Source: Pseudomonas reinekei (GTDB lineage: Bacteria; Pseudomonadota; Gammaproteobacteria; Pseudomonadales; Pseudomonadaceae). From it: 64,000 nucleotides of DNA. Made by a program: the position numbers and the translations under genes. Positions within the stretch are counted from its first letter, which is position 1, and every line of letters begins with the position of its first letter. Below the pieces are notes generated by a model. That model worked only from the letters and a program-made list of their open reading frames with translations. It searched no databases and was not told where the DNA came from. This document shows, one piece after another, positions 49,871-57,407 of this stretch. The stretch is taken from NCBI RefSeq assembly GCF_001945365.1, contig NZ_MSTQ01000017.1:1-64000 (forward strand). The letters run 5' to 3'.

Positions 49871-49931
49871 CTGTGCGCCTATTGTTGATCGGGCCGTCAA
49901 ACCCGGTCGCTGAATTTGCAGCGACGGCCAG

Positions 49932-49960
49932 AGAGTAACGTCCGTTTTTCGAAAGTGCAA
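49932..49960 (-). promoter_or_regulatory. candidate promoter of the replication operon leader
   Basis: On the minus strand TTGCAC and TACTCT are 17 bases apart. They put the transcript start at the entry stem-loop (about 49925). Confidence 0.5.
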
Positions 49961-50058
49961 CTGTGCGTATAACTTGCGAAATTTTCAGGTGCGGCATAAA
50001 TTGTTCTGGCATGCAGATTTACCTCAACGCCTCCGGATCGCTCCCGGGGGCGTTTTCG

Positions 50059-50400
50059 TTAGTGCTGGGTAGTTATGGGTCGGCTGAGGGTGAGCCATTG
50101 CAAGTGGCTACCTTGGCCGGCGCGCTGCCGCATCTGCTGGAGTGCTTCGGGATTGCGCAGCAGGTTGGGAATCAGTTCGCGAGCGTCGTTGATCACCACG
50201 TCTGCTGGTGGCTGAACCGCTAGTAGCGTCCACTCCAGGTTCTGCCACAGCACGATCAACACGTGTGCGCCGGCTGCGATCGCCTGATCGCGGAGCGCAA
50301 GCAAGCGCTGGCGACCCTTGATCTCTGTTGATGAAGGCATAGGCGCTTCAAGTACGCCGACGAGATCCAAGGTTTGATGGGGAAGAAAGGTCGGAGTCAT
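50059..50400 (-). CDS. small protein of the element, unknown
   Basis: The 113-residue protein (MTPTFLPHQTLDLVGVLEAP) has a central helix-strand core (IKGRQRLLALRDQAIAAGAHVLIVLWQ) and no recognised motif. Its ATG overlaps the stop of the preceding gene by four bases. The AlpA-like gene, the 202-residue gene and this one therefore form an operon that ends about 100 bases before the second antisense leader's promoter. Function is unknown. Confidence 0.7.
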   Translation of the reverse strand: MTPTFLPHQTLDLVGVLEAPMPSSTEIKGRQRLLALRDQAIAAGAHVLIVLWQNLEWTLLAVQPPADVVINDARELIPNLLRNPEALQQMRQRAGQGSHLQWLTLSRPITTQH

Positions 50401-51005
50401 GCCGCCTCCTGTGTGCAGGTGAACAACGGTTGCGGCGTTTCACCTTTGAGCCACGCCAGGATTTTGTTGTCCTCGACGCACCGTCGGCGGTGTTTTGCCG
50501 CGAGCAGATCGCGGCGCTCTGCTAGGCATTCGTCGATGTAGCCGGACAGGTCCGAGGTCAACTTCATTTCACGGTGAAGGCGTTCGCTTGCAGTTTTTTC
50601 CTCGGCAAGATCCTGCTCAGTGATGCGTTGCCACACCGCCGGATCGTTCGCGTAGCCGGCCGACTGGTCGACCAGCCAATACGTTACCCAGTCGTTCAAA
50701 TCCAGCGATTTCAGGGCGGCGCGACGACCTTGCTTCATCGCGAAATGACCCGAACCGTGGATGCTGGAAAACTCCCTGCGTACCGCGTTTTTGCCGATCA
50801 GTTGAGGTAATTCCCATGGATTGGGTTTGAGCGGAAGGACCAAGCCATCAGGATTGAAAAAGAAGGCTTCTTGTTCTTCCCCGTTCCAGCTCACACCCGC
50901 AATGGTGCGGTGCCGCCAATTGATTGCATCAGGTTGATACAGACGAAATCCGACGCTATAGGAGTCGAGAAAAGGGCCTTTGAATGGGCAATAGTTGCGT
51001 GTCAT
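50397..51005 (-). CDS. conserved protein of the element, unknown
   Basis: The 202-residue protein (MTRNYCPFKGPFLDSYSVGF) starts in the stop of the AlpA-like gene (ATGA) and overlaps the next by four bases. Its C-terminal half is helical and charged (ASERLHREMKLTSDLSGYIDE, AAKHRRRCVEDNK). No membrane segment is seen. It is a usual position for conserved but unnamed island proteins between alpA and the primase. No function can be given. Confidence 0.72.
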   Translation of the reverse strand: MTRNYCPFKGPFLDSYSVGFRLYQPDAINWRHRTIAGVSWNGEEQEAFFFNPDGLVLPLKPNPWELPQLIGKNAVRREFSSIHGSGHFAMKQGRRAALKSLDLNDWVTYWLVDQSAGYANDPAVWQRITEQDLAEEKTASERLHREMKLTSDLSGYIDECLAERRDLLAAKHRRRCVEDNKILAWLKGETPQPLFTCTQEAA

Positions 51006-51322
51006 GCGGCCACCTGATCACGTGCTTCAATACGGCTTTTGACCCAGCTCTGAACTTCAGAAAAAACCCAGGCAACTGGTGCGCCACGTGCGGTGCTGTT
51101 GCTCAGTTTGACAGGCTGTGGGAAGCCACTGTCGGGGCACTGCATAAGCTTGTAGATAGTCGAGCGCTTGAGCCCTGTAGCAATCTCAAGACGCGGCATG
51201 CGTATGAGGGTGGTGGCGGGATCAAAAGGAGTGATGAGGCTTGGGAAGGTGGGATCAAAAGGGGTGACGAGGTTTGGGAAGTTTGAATCGGGCTTTTGTG
51301 CGAAGTCGTTTTTCATTGGCAT
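51002..51322 (-). CDS. AlpA-family regulator with repeated N-terminal extension
   Basis: The 106-residue protein has an AlpA/Vis-type winged-helix core: RMPRLEIATGLKRSTIYKLMQ, then GFPQPVKLSN and VAWVFSEVQSWVKSRIEARD. AlpA proteins activate excisionase/integrase genes in P4-like elements. Unusually, about 38 residues precede the core. They contain a tandem 11-residue repeat (FPNLVTPFDPT, FPSLITPFDPA) encoded by a 33-bp DNA duplication. Translation may instead start closer to the core; if so the repeats would be regulatory DNA. The start at 51322 is therefore provisional. Confidence 0.85.
   Translation of the reverse strand: MPMKNDFAQKPDSNFPNLVTPFDPTFPSLITPFDPATTLIRMPRLEIATGLKRSTIYKLMQCPDSGFPQPVKLSNSTARGAPVAWVFSEVQSWVKSRIEARDQVAA
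51218..51283. repeat. tandem 33-bp duplication in the alpA 5' region
   Basis: Two adjacent 33-bp units (51218-51250 and 51251-51283) differ at about four positions. They encode the repeated FP.L.TPFDP segment of the AlpA-like protein or act as DNA sites. Confidence 0.85.
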
Positions 51323-51409
51323 TGCTCTCGATTGGTATGGACTGACGAGAGCAATGATCTAGGCGTTGAAATGCGGTGAGCAGTTCACTTCCACTTTGAA
51401 ATTTTCGGT

Positions 51410-52252
51410 TTACATCAAGTCATGCTTAGTGAGGATGGCATCTACTTGTCTGCGGGTGAGAGCCTTCTCAATTTCCGAAGGTAGCCAGGTGGGTCTCTGT
51501 TTTGGGGGCAGTGCTATTTGATCTTCCAGCCAGCGATGGACGTGTGTAGCCAAGTTTCGACGTGGAAGCCCCTGGTCTCGAAGGTTGTCCGCTTGCTTCA
51601 AAATGGCGGCGTCGCGGGCTGACATTTCTTCGTTGCGATCCTTGCCGCTTAAGATGCCACCTTTACGGCGGATCGCGGTTTTGATGGCTGCGGAAGCAAG
51701 TTCAGTAATGTCGTCGTCGTAAAGGGAAATCAGTGAGGTGACCACTTCCAGATGAGCGACATAGCTTTCTAACGCTACGACGCGGCCATCAGGATTGATT
51801 TCGGTCGAGACAGCTTGGCAAAACTCCTCCCAAGGCAGTTCCAATATCCGCCAATTCTTCGAAATGACTTTCTGTTCGCTCGCCTGCATCCAATCGCTGA
51901 GAGATTCAATCGCCTTTACTGCGCAAGCCATCGCGTAGGCGGCATACGCCTCTTCATCGGATGCTGATTCACAGCATGTGAAGTGGCGGATCCAGTCAGC
52001 TAGACGCGATGTTCGAGGAGTTTCCGCATGCTGGAAGATTGACCCTTCCATCCTTACGGCCTCAATACAGAGCGAATTAAGATAACTGCTTTCGTTAGCT
52101 TGAATGCGAAACACGCATTGGTCGAGTAAGCGGCATGCATCCATTATTTGCTCGCCGATAAGCGCATAGAGCGACTGGTTCGACAGGTGATCGATAAGTC
52201 TGGCCGTCGGTTTTAGGCCCAAGGCGAGATCAATGCCTTCTATAAGTTCCAA
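51410..52252 (-). CDS. conserved protein of the element, unknown
   Basis: The 280-residue protein (MELIEGIDLALGLKPTARLI) is mostly helical. Its C-terminal quarter, with LRDQGLPRRNLATHVHRWLED and PSEIEKALTRRQVDAIL, could be a helix-turn-helix or a region like those of DNA-binding tails. There are several cysteines (HFTCCESAS). No family is recognised. It sits between the integrase and alpA, where P4-like islands carry variable genes. Confidence 0.7.
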   Translation of the reverse strand: MELIEGIDLALGLKPTARLIDHLSNQSLYALIGEQIMDACRLLDQCVFRIQANESSYLNSLCIEAVRMEGSIFQHAETPRTSRLADWIRHFTCCESASDEEAYAAYAMACAVKAIESLSDWMQASEQKVISKNWRILELPWEEFCQAVSTEINPDGRVVALESYVAHLEVVTSLISLYDDDITELASAAIKTAIRRKGGILSGKDRNEEMSARDAAILKQADNLRDQGLPRRNLATHVHRWLEDQIALPPKQRPTWLPSEIEKALTRRQVDAILTKHDLM

Positions 52253-52539
52253 GCGGCCTTTCCTTTACCGAAATGTATCCAACCATCCCCGCGCCCTATG
52301 TTGATGCGGCACAACCAGCGCGCCGAGCTTGTTCGCACGCGTCGGAAATGGCTAGCCAGCAGTGGCAATGATGGGCTTTCTATGTAACACCAAAGGGTAG
52401 CGTTACACGGCGTGTATGGCACCGCTCTAAAACGTGTTACAGGTGAGAAGTCCAATATATTCAGGGGGTTGGTGATGCCCGTTACACCTGTTACACCCGT
52501 AACACCGCTTTTGGAGGGGGGATGGATAAGGAGTTTCAT
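52240..52539 (-). CDS. doubtful small frame over iteron-like repeats
   Basis: This 99-codon frame starts in the integrase stop (ATGA) and encodes SGVTGVTGVTGITN, a direct product of the GTTACACCT repeats in the DNA. The rest lacks any recognisable pattern, and it overlaps the next gene by 13 bases. The overlap with the integrase stop is the only support; it may simply be the second repeat array. Confidence 0.25.
   Translation of the reverse strand: MKLLIHPPSKSGVTGVTGVTGITNPLNILDFSPVTRFRAVPYTPCNATLWCYIESPSLPLLASHFRRVRTSSARWLCRINIGRGDGWIHFGKGKAAWNL
52385..52505. repeat. second iteron-like array near the integrase end
   Basis: Several GTTACA-type units occur: GTAACACC, GTTACACGG, GTGTTACAGGTG, then GTTACACCT-GTTACACCC-GTAACACC. 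They match the GTGTTACAG units at 39.3-39.45 kb, mostly inverted. P4 likewise has two separated repeat regions (ori and crr). Confidence 0.65.
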
Positions 52540-53771
52540 ACTGCCTTCCCAAATTGGCCTTGCACGACCTTACCAGTCGCTAGCTCATCAAGACGATCGG
52601 CGTACCACTGCATCATCACTTTACGCTGTGGGAGGTACACCGCCTTGTTGTACACACCTGCAATTCCTTCTTTTACGTGAGAGAGCTGTGCCTCGATATG
52701 GTTTTCGTCGAACCCCTGTTCATTCAGGATCGTGCTGGCGATGTGACGGAAACCATGGCCGGTTTGCCGGCCCGCATATCCCAGCCTGCGCAGCGCCATC
52801 AGAAACACGGTGTTGCTGCGGGGTATGGTCCGATCTTTTCTTCCTGGAAATAACAGCGGGTATGCCCCTGTCAGCTTGCGTAGCTCCGTAATTGCTTCAA
52901 TGGCCTGGCGAGATAGAGGCACTACATGCTCGCGCCGACGCTTCATTCGCTCGGCTGGAATCGTCCATAGCTTTTTGTTGAGGTCGATCTCTGACCAGCG
53001 TGCTTCTCGAATCTCACTCGGGCGTGCCGCTAATAAGGCCAGCAATTGGAGACCTAGACGGACGTCCTTCGCGTGAGGGTAAGAGTTGATGGCGCGAAGT
53101 AATGCAGGCAACTCTTCTATTGATACGTGTGCATAATTTTCAGCACTGCGCGTCTGTAGAAATTTATTGAGGCCTTCAAGGGGGTTGTGGATCGCTCGAC
53201 CTGTCACGCGTGCCAAGTCATAGATCTCTTTGCAGAAGGCTCGAACTCTGCCCATTTGCTCAATGATCCCTTTCTGCTCCATGCCGCGCAGAAACTCCAT
53301 CCATTCAAGGGGCAGTATTTCTGTGTAGATGCGTTTGCCGAAAACGGGGAATACGTGAAGCTCCAGTGCTCCAAGGACTCGACGGGACGTGCCGGCTTCC
53401 CAGCTTGAGCGTCTAGCCTCAAACCATTCGCGGCCTAATGCTTCAAAAGTGTTGTTGGCAGCCACCCGGTCAGCAATCTTACGAGCCTGCTTACTGACCA
53501 AAGGATTTTTACCAGTTGATGCGTCATCCCGCAGTTGCGCCGCCTTCTGCCTGGCTAGCGAACCACTAATTTCGGGGTAACCGCCTAGCCCCAGCCAGGA
53601 CCATTTCCCGTCTGGTTTTTTGTAGCGTAACTCCCACGACTTCTGCCCATTTGCCTTGACCCGAAAATACAAGCCGTTGCCGTCTTGCTCCCGGTACGTC
53701 GCATTCTCCGGCTCCAATCCTGCGAGAGTAGTGTCGGCCAGTGGGCGGCGTTTGATTTCAGTACGCTTCAC
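52536..53771 (-). CDS. int: P4-type tyrosine integrase
   Basis: The 411-residue integrase has the N-terminal DUF4102 arm-binding domain (YREQDGNGLYFRVKANGQKSWELRY, WLGLGGYPEISGSLARQKA) and a core-binding region. The catalytic domain shows the arginine in ALLAARPSEIREARW, HGFRHIAST (H-x-x-R) and the tyrosine in GVYNKAVYL. It lies beside tRNA-Arg on the same strand, about 170 bases from the tRNA 3' end, with box repeats at 53805-53825 between them. It would insert and excise the element at that tRNA. All catalytic residues are present, so it may be active. Confidence 0.96.
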   Translation of the reverse strand: MKRTEIKRRPLADTTLAGLEPENATYREQDGNGLYFRVKANGQKSWELRYKKPDGKWSWLGLGGYPEISGSLARQKAAQLRDDASTGKNPLVSKQARKIADRVAANNTFEALGREWFEARRSSWEAGTSRRVLGALELHVFPVFGKRIYTEILPLEWMEFLRGMEQKGIIEQMGRVRAFCKEIYDLARVTGRAIHNPLEGLNKFLQTRSAENYAHVSIEELPALLRAINSYPHAKDVRLGLQLLALLAARPSEIREARWSEIDLNKKLWTIPAERMKRRREHVVPLSRQAIEAITELRKLTGAYPLLFPGRKDRTIPRSNTVFLMALRRLGYAGRQTGHGFRHIASTILNEQGFDENHIEAQLSHVKEGIAGVYNKAVYLPQRKVMMQWYADRLDELATGKVVQGQFGKAV

Positions 53772-53804
53772 TGCGTGTATGCCTCCAGTTCAATGAATCT
53801 CAAA

Positions 53805-53825
53805 GCATACACGTGGGCATACACG
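53805..53825. repeat. right-end repeat shared with the left end of the element
   Basis: Two GCATACAC boxes separated by GTGG, identical over 21 bases to 37618-37638 in the same orientation. An inverted box GTGTATGCC lies at about 53775. Probably integrase arm sites. Confidence 0.75.
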
Positions 53826-53867
53826 GCGTGAAGTTATAGGGGTAGACAGGGATGGATAGCCAGAAAC

Positions 53868-53895
53868 AAGAAAGCCCGCACAGGGCGGGCTTCTT
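53868..53895 (-). terminator. tRNA-Arg terminator
   Basis: On the minus strand AAGAAGCCCGC and GCGGGCTTTCTT form a strong hairpin followed by a T-rich run, about 40 bases after the tRNA 3' end. Confidence 0.85.
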
Positions 53896-53938
53896 GGAGT
53901 GTTTCGTAGACTGTCTGAGACAGGTCTAGACTGCTATA

Positions 53939-54015
53939 TGGTGCACCAGGCGGGATTCGAACCCACGACCCCTGCCTTCGGAGGGCAGTACTCTATCCAG
54001 CTGAGCTACTGGTGC
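53939..54015 (-). tRNA. tRNA-Arg (anticodon CCG)
   Basis: Read on the minus strand, the 77-nt cloverleaf begins GCACCAGTAGCTCAGCTGG and ends GGTGCACCA. The anticodon loop is CTCCGAA (anticodon CCG) and the T loop is GGTTCGAATCC, with the CCA encoded. It is the integration target of the element to its left: the insertion has kept the gene whole and left the integrase downstream. Confidence 0.97.
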
Positions 54016-54366
54016 GATGCGGGCGCCATGATACTCATATGCATTGCGGGCGTCCATGCTGCTGAAACGCCTGCGTTTTTCCAAAGCGTAACCTGCGGTT
54101 GCTACGCTGATCAGAAAATTGCAGCAAAAAACGGCTTTTCGTTCTTTTTTTCGAACGCCCTATTGTCCTTTACCCCCTTTGATCCTAGGATTCGTTTGAG
54201 ATTTCAAACGCTCTTGTCTGGGTGCTGAACCGCACGAGTTTCGAACAGTGCGCTATTTATGTGCTTCAGCCCGGTGAATGATTTCCCTGACGGCAGCCTA
54301 CTGAGGCGCCTTTCTACAATCATAATTTGCTCCGCGTATCGCGCGGTGCTGTTAAGGAAAGCCGAC
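54016..54366. other. intergenic region upstream of gabD
   Basis: About 350 bases with no credible gene. It should hold the divergent promoters for the tRNA (minus) and gabD (plus); no clear sigma-70 or RpoN site could be assigned. Confidence 0.4.
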
Positions 54367-55809
54367 ATGCAGCTTAAAGACACCCAGTTGTTCCGCCAGC
54401 AAGCCTTCATCGATGGCGCTTGGGTAGATGCGGACAATGGTCAGACGATCAAGGTCAACAACCCGGCAACGGGCGAAATTCTGGGCACTGTGCCGAAAAT
54501 GGGTGCTGCCGAAACCCGCCGTGCAATCGAAGCCGCTGACAAAGCGCTGCCGGCCTGGCGTGCACTGACCGCCAAAGAACGTGCCGGCAAACTGCGTCGC
54601 TGGTTCGAATTGATGATCGAGAACCAGGACGACCTGGCTCGCCTGATGACCCTGGAACAAGGCAAGCCATTGGCCGAAGCCAAGGGCGAAATCGTTTACG
54701 CCGCTTCGTTCATCGAGTGGTTCGCCGAAGAAGCCAAGCGCATCTACGGTGACGTGATTCCGGGCCACCAGCCAGACAAACGCCTGATCGTGATCAAGCA
54801 GCCTATCGGCGTGACCGCTGCCATCACCCCATGGAACTTCCCGGCCGCGATGATCACCCGTAAAGCCGGCCCGGCCCTGGCCGCCGGTTGCACCATGGTG
54901 CTCAAGCCTGCTTCGCAAACGCCGTTTTCCGCCTTCGCCCTGGCCGAACTGGCCCAGCGTGCCGGCATCCCGGCTGGCGTGTTCAGCGTTGTTTCCGGCA
55001 GCGCCGGCGACATCGGCAGCGAACTGACCAGCAACCCGATCGTGCGCAAATTGTCCTTCACCGGTTCGACCGAGATCGGTCGTCAACTGATGTCGGAATG
55101 CGCCAAGGACATCAAGAAAGTGTCCCTGGAACTGGGCGGCAACGCACCGTTCATCGTGTTCGACGACGCGGACCTGGATAAGGCCGTCGAAGGCGCGATC
55201 ATTTCCAAATACCGCAACAACGGCCAGACCTGCGTCTGCGCCAACCGCCTGTACATTCAGGATTCGGTCTACGACGCGTTCGCCGAGAAGCTGAAAGTGG
55301 CCGTCGCCAAGCTGAAGATCGGCAACGGTCTGGAAGACGGCACCACCACCGGTCCGCTGATCGACGAAAAAGCGGTCGCCAAAGTACAAGAGCACATCGC
55401 TGACGCCGTTGCCAAAGGCGCTACCGTGCTGTCCGGCGGCAAGCCGATGGAAGGCAATTTCTTCGAACCGACCATCCTGACCAACGTGCCGAAGAACGCT
55501 GCCGTGGCCAAGGAAGAAACCTTCGGTCCATTGGCGCCGCTGTTCCGCTTCAAAGACGAAGCCGAAGTGATCGCGATGTCCAACGACACCGAGTTCGGTC
55601 TGGCCTCGTACTTCTATGCTCGCGACCTGGGCCGTGTGTTCCGTGTGGCTGAAGCCCTGGAATACGGTATGGTCGGCGTCAACACCGGGCTGATCTCCAA
55701 CGAAGTCGCGCCGTTCGGCGGTATCAAGGCCTCGGGCCTGGGCCGTGAAGGCTCCAAGTACGGCATCGAAGATTACCTGGAAATCAAATACCTCTGCCTG
55801 GGCATCTAA
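54367..55809 (+). CDS. gabD: NADP-dependent succinate-semialdehyde dehydrogenase
   Basis: The 480-residue aldehyde dehydrogenase has the ITPWNFPAAMITRKAGPALAAG cofactor segment, the catalytic glutamate in LELGGNAPFIVFDD and the nucleophilic cysteine in NGQTCVCANRLY. It starts MQLKDTQLFRQQAFIDG, the normal N-terminus, at the ATG at 54367 (AAGGAAA ten bases upstream). It oxidises succinate semialdehyde to succinate in GABA catabolism. gabT follows 184 bases on in the same direction. Confidence 0.96.
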   Translation: MQLKDTQLFRQQAFIDGAWVDADNGQTIKVNNPATGEILGTVPKMGAAETRRAIEAADKALPAWRALTAKERAGKLRRWFELMIENQDDLARLMTLEQGKPLAEAKGEIVYAASFIEWFAEEAKRIYGDVIPGHQPDKRLIVIKQPIGVTAAITPWNFPAAMITRKAGPALAAGCTMVLKPASQTPFSAFALAELAQRAGIPAGVFSVVSGSAGDIGSELTSNPIVRKLSFTGSTEIGRQLMSECAKDIKKVSLELGGNAPFIVFDDADLDKAVEGAIISKYRNNGQTCVCANRLYIQDSVYDAFAEKLKVAVAKLKIGNGLEDGTTTGPLIDEKAVAKVQEHIADAVAKGATVLSGGKPMEGNFFEPTILTNVPKNAAVAKEETFGPLAPLFRFKDEAEVIAMSNDTEFGLASYFYARDLGRVFRVAEALEYGMVGVNTGLISNEVAPFGGIKASGLGREGSKYGIEDYLEIKYLCLGI

Positions 55810-55993
55810 GCCCGGCAAGGCATTGCTTCAAACGCAAAGGGCACGAGAGCGCTGTCCCTTTGCGTGCATCAAACCGGAATTTTCTCTGTGGCCGGGAACG
55901 CCGTGGCAGTCGATCATCGCATGCTGCCACCGTTGAATCCCCGTCGCATTTTCCTTGAACCACGCCGCCCGATGAGCGGCGAATGAGGACTGT

Positions 55994-57271
55994 ATGAGCA
56001 AGACTAACGCTTCTTTGATGGCCCGCCGTACCGCTGCTGTTCCACGTGGTGTGGGCCAGATTCACCCGATCTTCGCCGAGTCCGCGAAGAACGCTACCGT
56101 GACCGACGTTGAAGGTCGCGAGTTCATCGACTTCGCCGGCGGTATCGCCGTGCTGAACACCGGCCACGTACACCCGAAAATCATCGCCGCCGTGACCGAG
56201 CAACTGAACAAGCTGACCCACACTTGCTTCCAGGTGCTGGCTTATGAACCGTACGTAGAACTGTGCGAAAAAATCAACGCCAAGGTGCCAGGTGATTTCG
56301 CCAAGAAAACCCTGTTGGTCACCACCGGTTCCGAAGCCGTGGAAAACGCCGTGAAAATCGCCCGTGCCGCCACTGGCCGTGCCGGCGTGATCGCGTTCAC
56401 CGGCGCATACCACGGTCGCACCATGATGACCTTGGGCCTGACCGGTAAAGTCGTGCCTTACTCGGCAGGCATGGGCCTGATGCCAGGCGGTATCTTCCGC
56501 GCGCTGTACCCGAACGAACTGCACGGTGTGAGCATCGACGATTCGATCGCTTCCATCGAACGCATTTTCAAGAACGACGCCGAGCCGCGTGACATTGCTG
56601 CGATCATCATCGAGCCGGTCCAGGGCGAAGGTGGTTTCTACGTCGCGCCGAAAGAATTCATGAAGCGTCTGCGTGCCCTGTGCGACCAGCACGGCATCCT
56701 GCTCATCGCTGACGAAGTACAGACTGGCGCTGGCCGTACCGGTACCTTCTTCGCCATGGAACAGATGGGTGTTGCTGCCGATCTGACCACCTTCGCCAAA
56801 TCCATCGCTGGCGGCTTCCCGCTGGCCGGTGTGTGCGGCAAGGCCGAATACATGGACGCCATTGCTCCAGGCGGCCTGGGCGGAACCTACGCCGGTAGCC
56901 CGATCGCTTGCGCCGCTGCATTGGCCGTGATGGAAGTGTTCGAAGAAGAGCACCTGCTGGATCGTTGCAAAGCGGTCGGCGAGCGTCTGGTCACTGGCCT
57001 GAAAGCCATCCAGGCCAAGTACCCGGTAATCGGTGAAGTCCGTGCCCTGGGCGCGATGATCGCGGTCGAGTTGTTCGAAAACGGCGACAGCCACAAGCCG
57101 AACGCTGCCGCGGTGGCTTCGGTTGTGGCCAAGGCTCGCGACAAAGGTCTGATCCTGCTGTCCTGCGGCACCTACGGCAACGTGCTGCGTGTCCTGGTAC
57201 CGCTGACTGCACCGGACGAGCAACTGGACAAAGGTCTGGCGATCATCGAAGAGTGCTTCTCCGAGCTGTGA
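55994..57271 (+). CDS. gabT: 4-aminobutyrate aminotransferase
   Basis: The 425-residue class III aminotransferase shows the PLP-binding lysine in FAKSIAGGFPLAG, GAYHGRTMMTLGLTG and the IADEVQTGAGRTGTFFAMEQM segment. It starts MSKTNASLMARRTAAVPRG, as in other Pseudomonas GabT. It converts GABA and 2-oxoglutarate to succinate semialdehyde and glutamate, feeding GabD. GAGGAC lies before the start codon. A clear terminator follows, so the pair is complete. Confidence 0.97.
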   Translation: MSKTNASLMARRTAAVPRGVGQIHPIFAESAKNATVTDVEGREFIDFAGGIAVLNTGHVHPKIIAAVTEQLNKLTHTCFQVLAYEPYVELCEKINAKVPGDFAKKTLLVTTGSEAVENAVKIARAATGRAGVIAFTGAYHGRTMMTLGLTGKVVPYSAGMGLMPGGIFRALYPNELHGVSIDDSIASIERIFKNDAEPRDIAAIIIEPVQGEGGFYVAPKEFMKRLRALCDQHGILLIADEVQTGAGRTGTFFAMEQMGVAADLTTFAKSIAGGFPLAGVCGKAEYMDAIAPGGLGGTYAGSPIACAAALAVMEVFEEEHLLDRCKAVGERLVTGLKAIQAKYPVIGEVRALGAMIAVELFENGDSHKPNAAAVASVVAKARDKGLILLSCGTYGNVLRVLVPLTAPDEQLDKGLAIIEECFSEL

Positions 57272-57293
57272 TCACTTAGTGTGACCTGATCGA

Positions 57294-57321
57294 CAAAAAA
57301 CCCGCTTCGGCGGGTTTTTTT
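57294..57321 (+). terminator. gabT terminator
   Basis: AAAAAACCCGC-TTCG-GCGGGTTTTTTT is a perfect stem with UUCG loop and T run just after gabT. Confidence 0.95.
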
Positions 57322-57407
57322 ATGCCAAGCGAAATATAACCCGCGCTTTAGCGCTGTATCGAAAGGCCAGCATTCGCTAAGGTTCAAGCATTGCAAGGGA
57401 GAGCCGT

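Larger units (their letters stand above)
49685..49925 (-). promoter_or_regulatory. C4-type antisense leader, copy 2 (whole unit)
   Basis: Read on the minus strand: stem-loop GTCGCTG-caaatt-CAGCGAC (49925-49906); target a1 GTTTGACGG (49902-49894); target b1 ACAATAGG (49885-49878); an intrinsic terminator (49870-49839); the 78-nt RNA (49817-49740); target a2 GTTTGACGG (49732-49724); and target b2 ACAATAGGA (49703-49695), which overlaps the AGGAG of the 52-codon gene. Order and spacing mirror copy 1 at 36.2 kb. In P1 and P4 the corresponding RNA enforces immunity by causing early stop of transcription and translation. Confidence 0.87.
37537..53948. mobile_element. integrated P4-like element beside tRNA-Arg(CCG)
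   Basis: The element runs from the tRNA-Arg 3' end (right) to a degenerate copy of that sequence at 37537-37564 (left); CTATATGGTGC is identical at both places. It contains a tyrosine integrase next to the tRNA, integrase-site-like repeats at both ends, an AlpA-like regulator, a primase-helicase, an antisense-RNA immunity leader, iteron-like arrays and cargo genes of lower GC. No virion, terminase or conjugation genes are present. It therefore looks like a P4-type satellite or a mobilisable island relying on a helper. The left boundary is less certain than the right. Confidence 0.8.

Noticed and set aside
37537..53948. Interpretation of the island as a complete prophage
   Set aside because: No capsid, portal, terminase, tail, holin or lysin genes are seen; content fits a satellite-like or mobilisable island.
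54352..55818. 488-codon open frame antisense to gabD
   Set aside because: It mirrors gabD in a GC-rich sequence with strong third-position bias; the sense product is a textbook dehydrogenase.
55784..57223. 479-codon open frame antisense to gabT
   Set aside because: Shadow of gabT caused by codon bias; no domain pattern.
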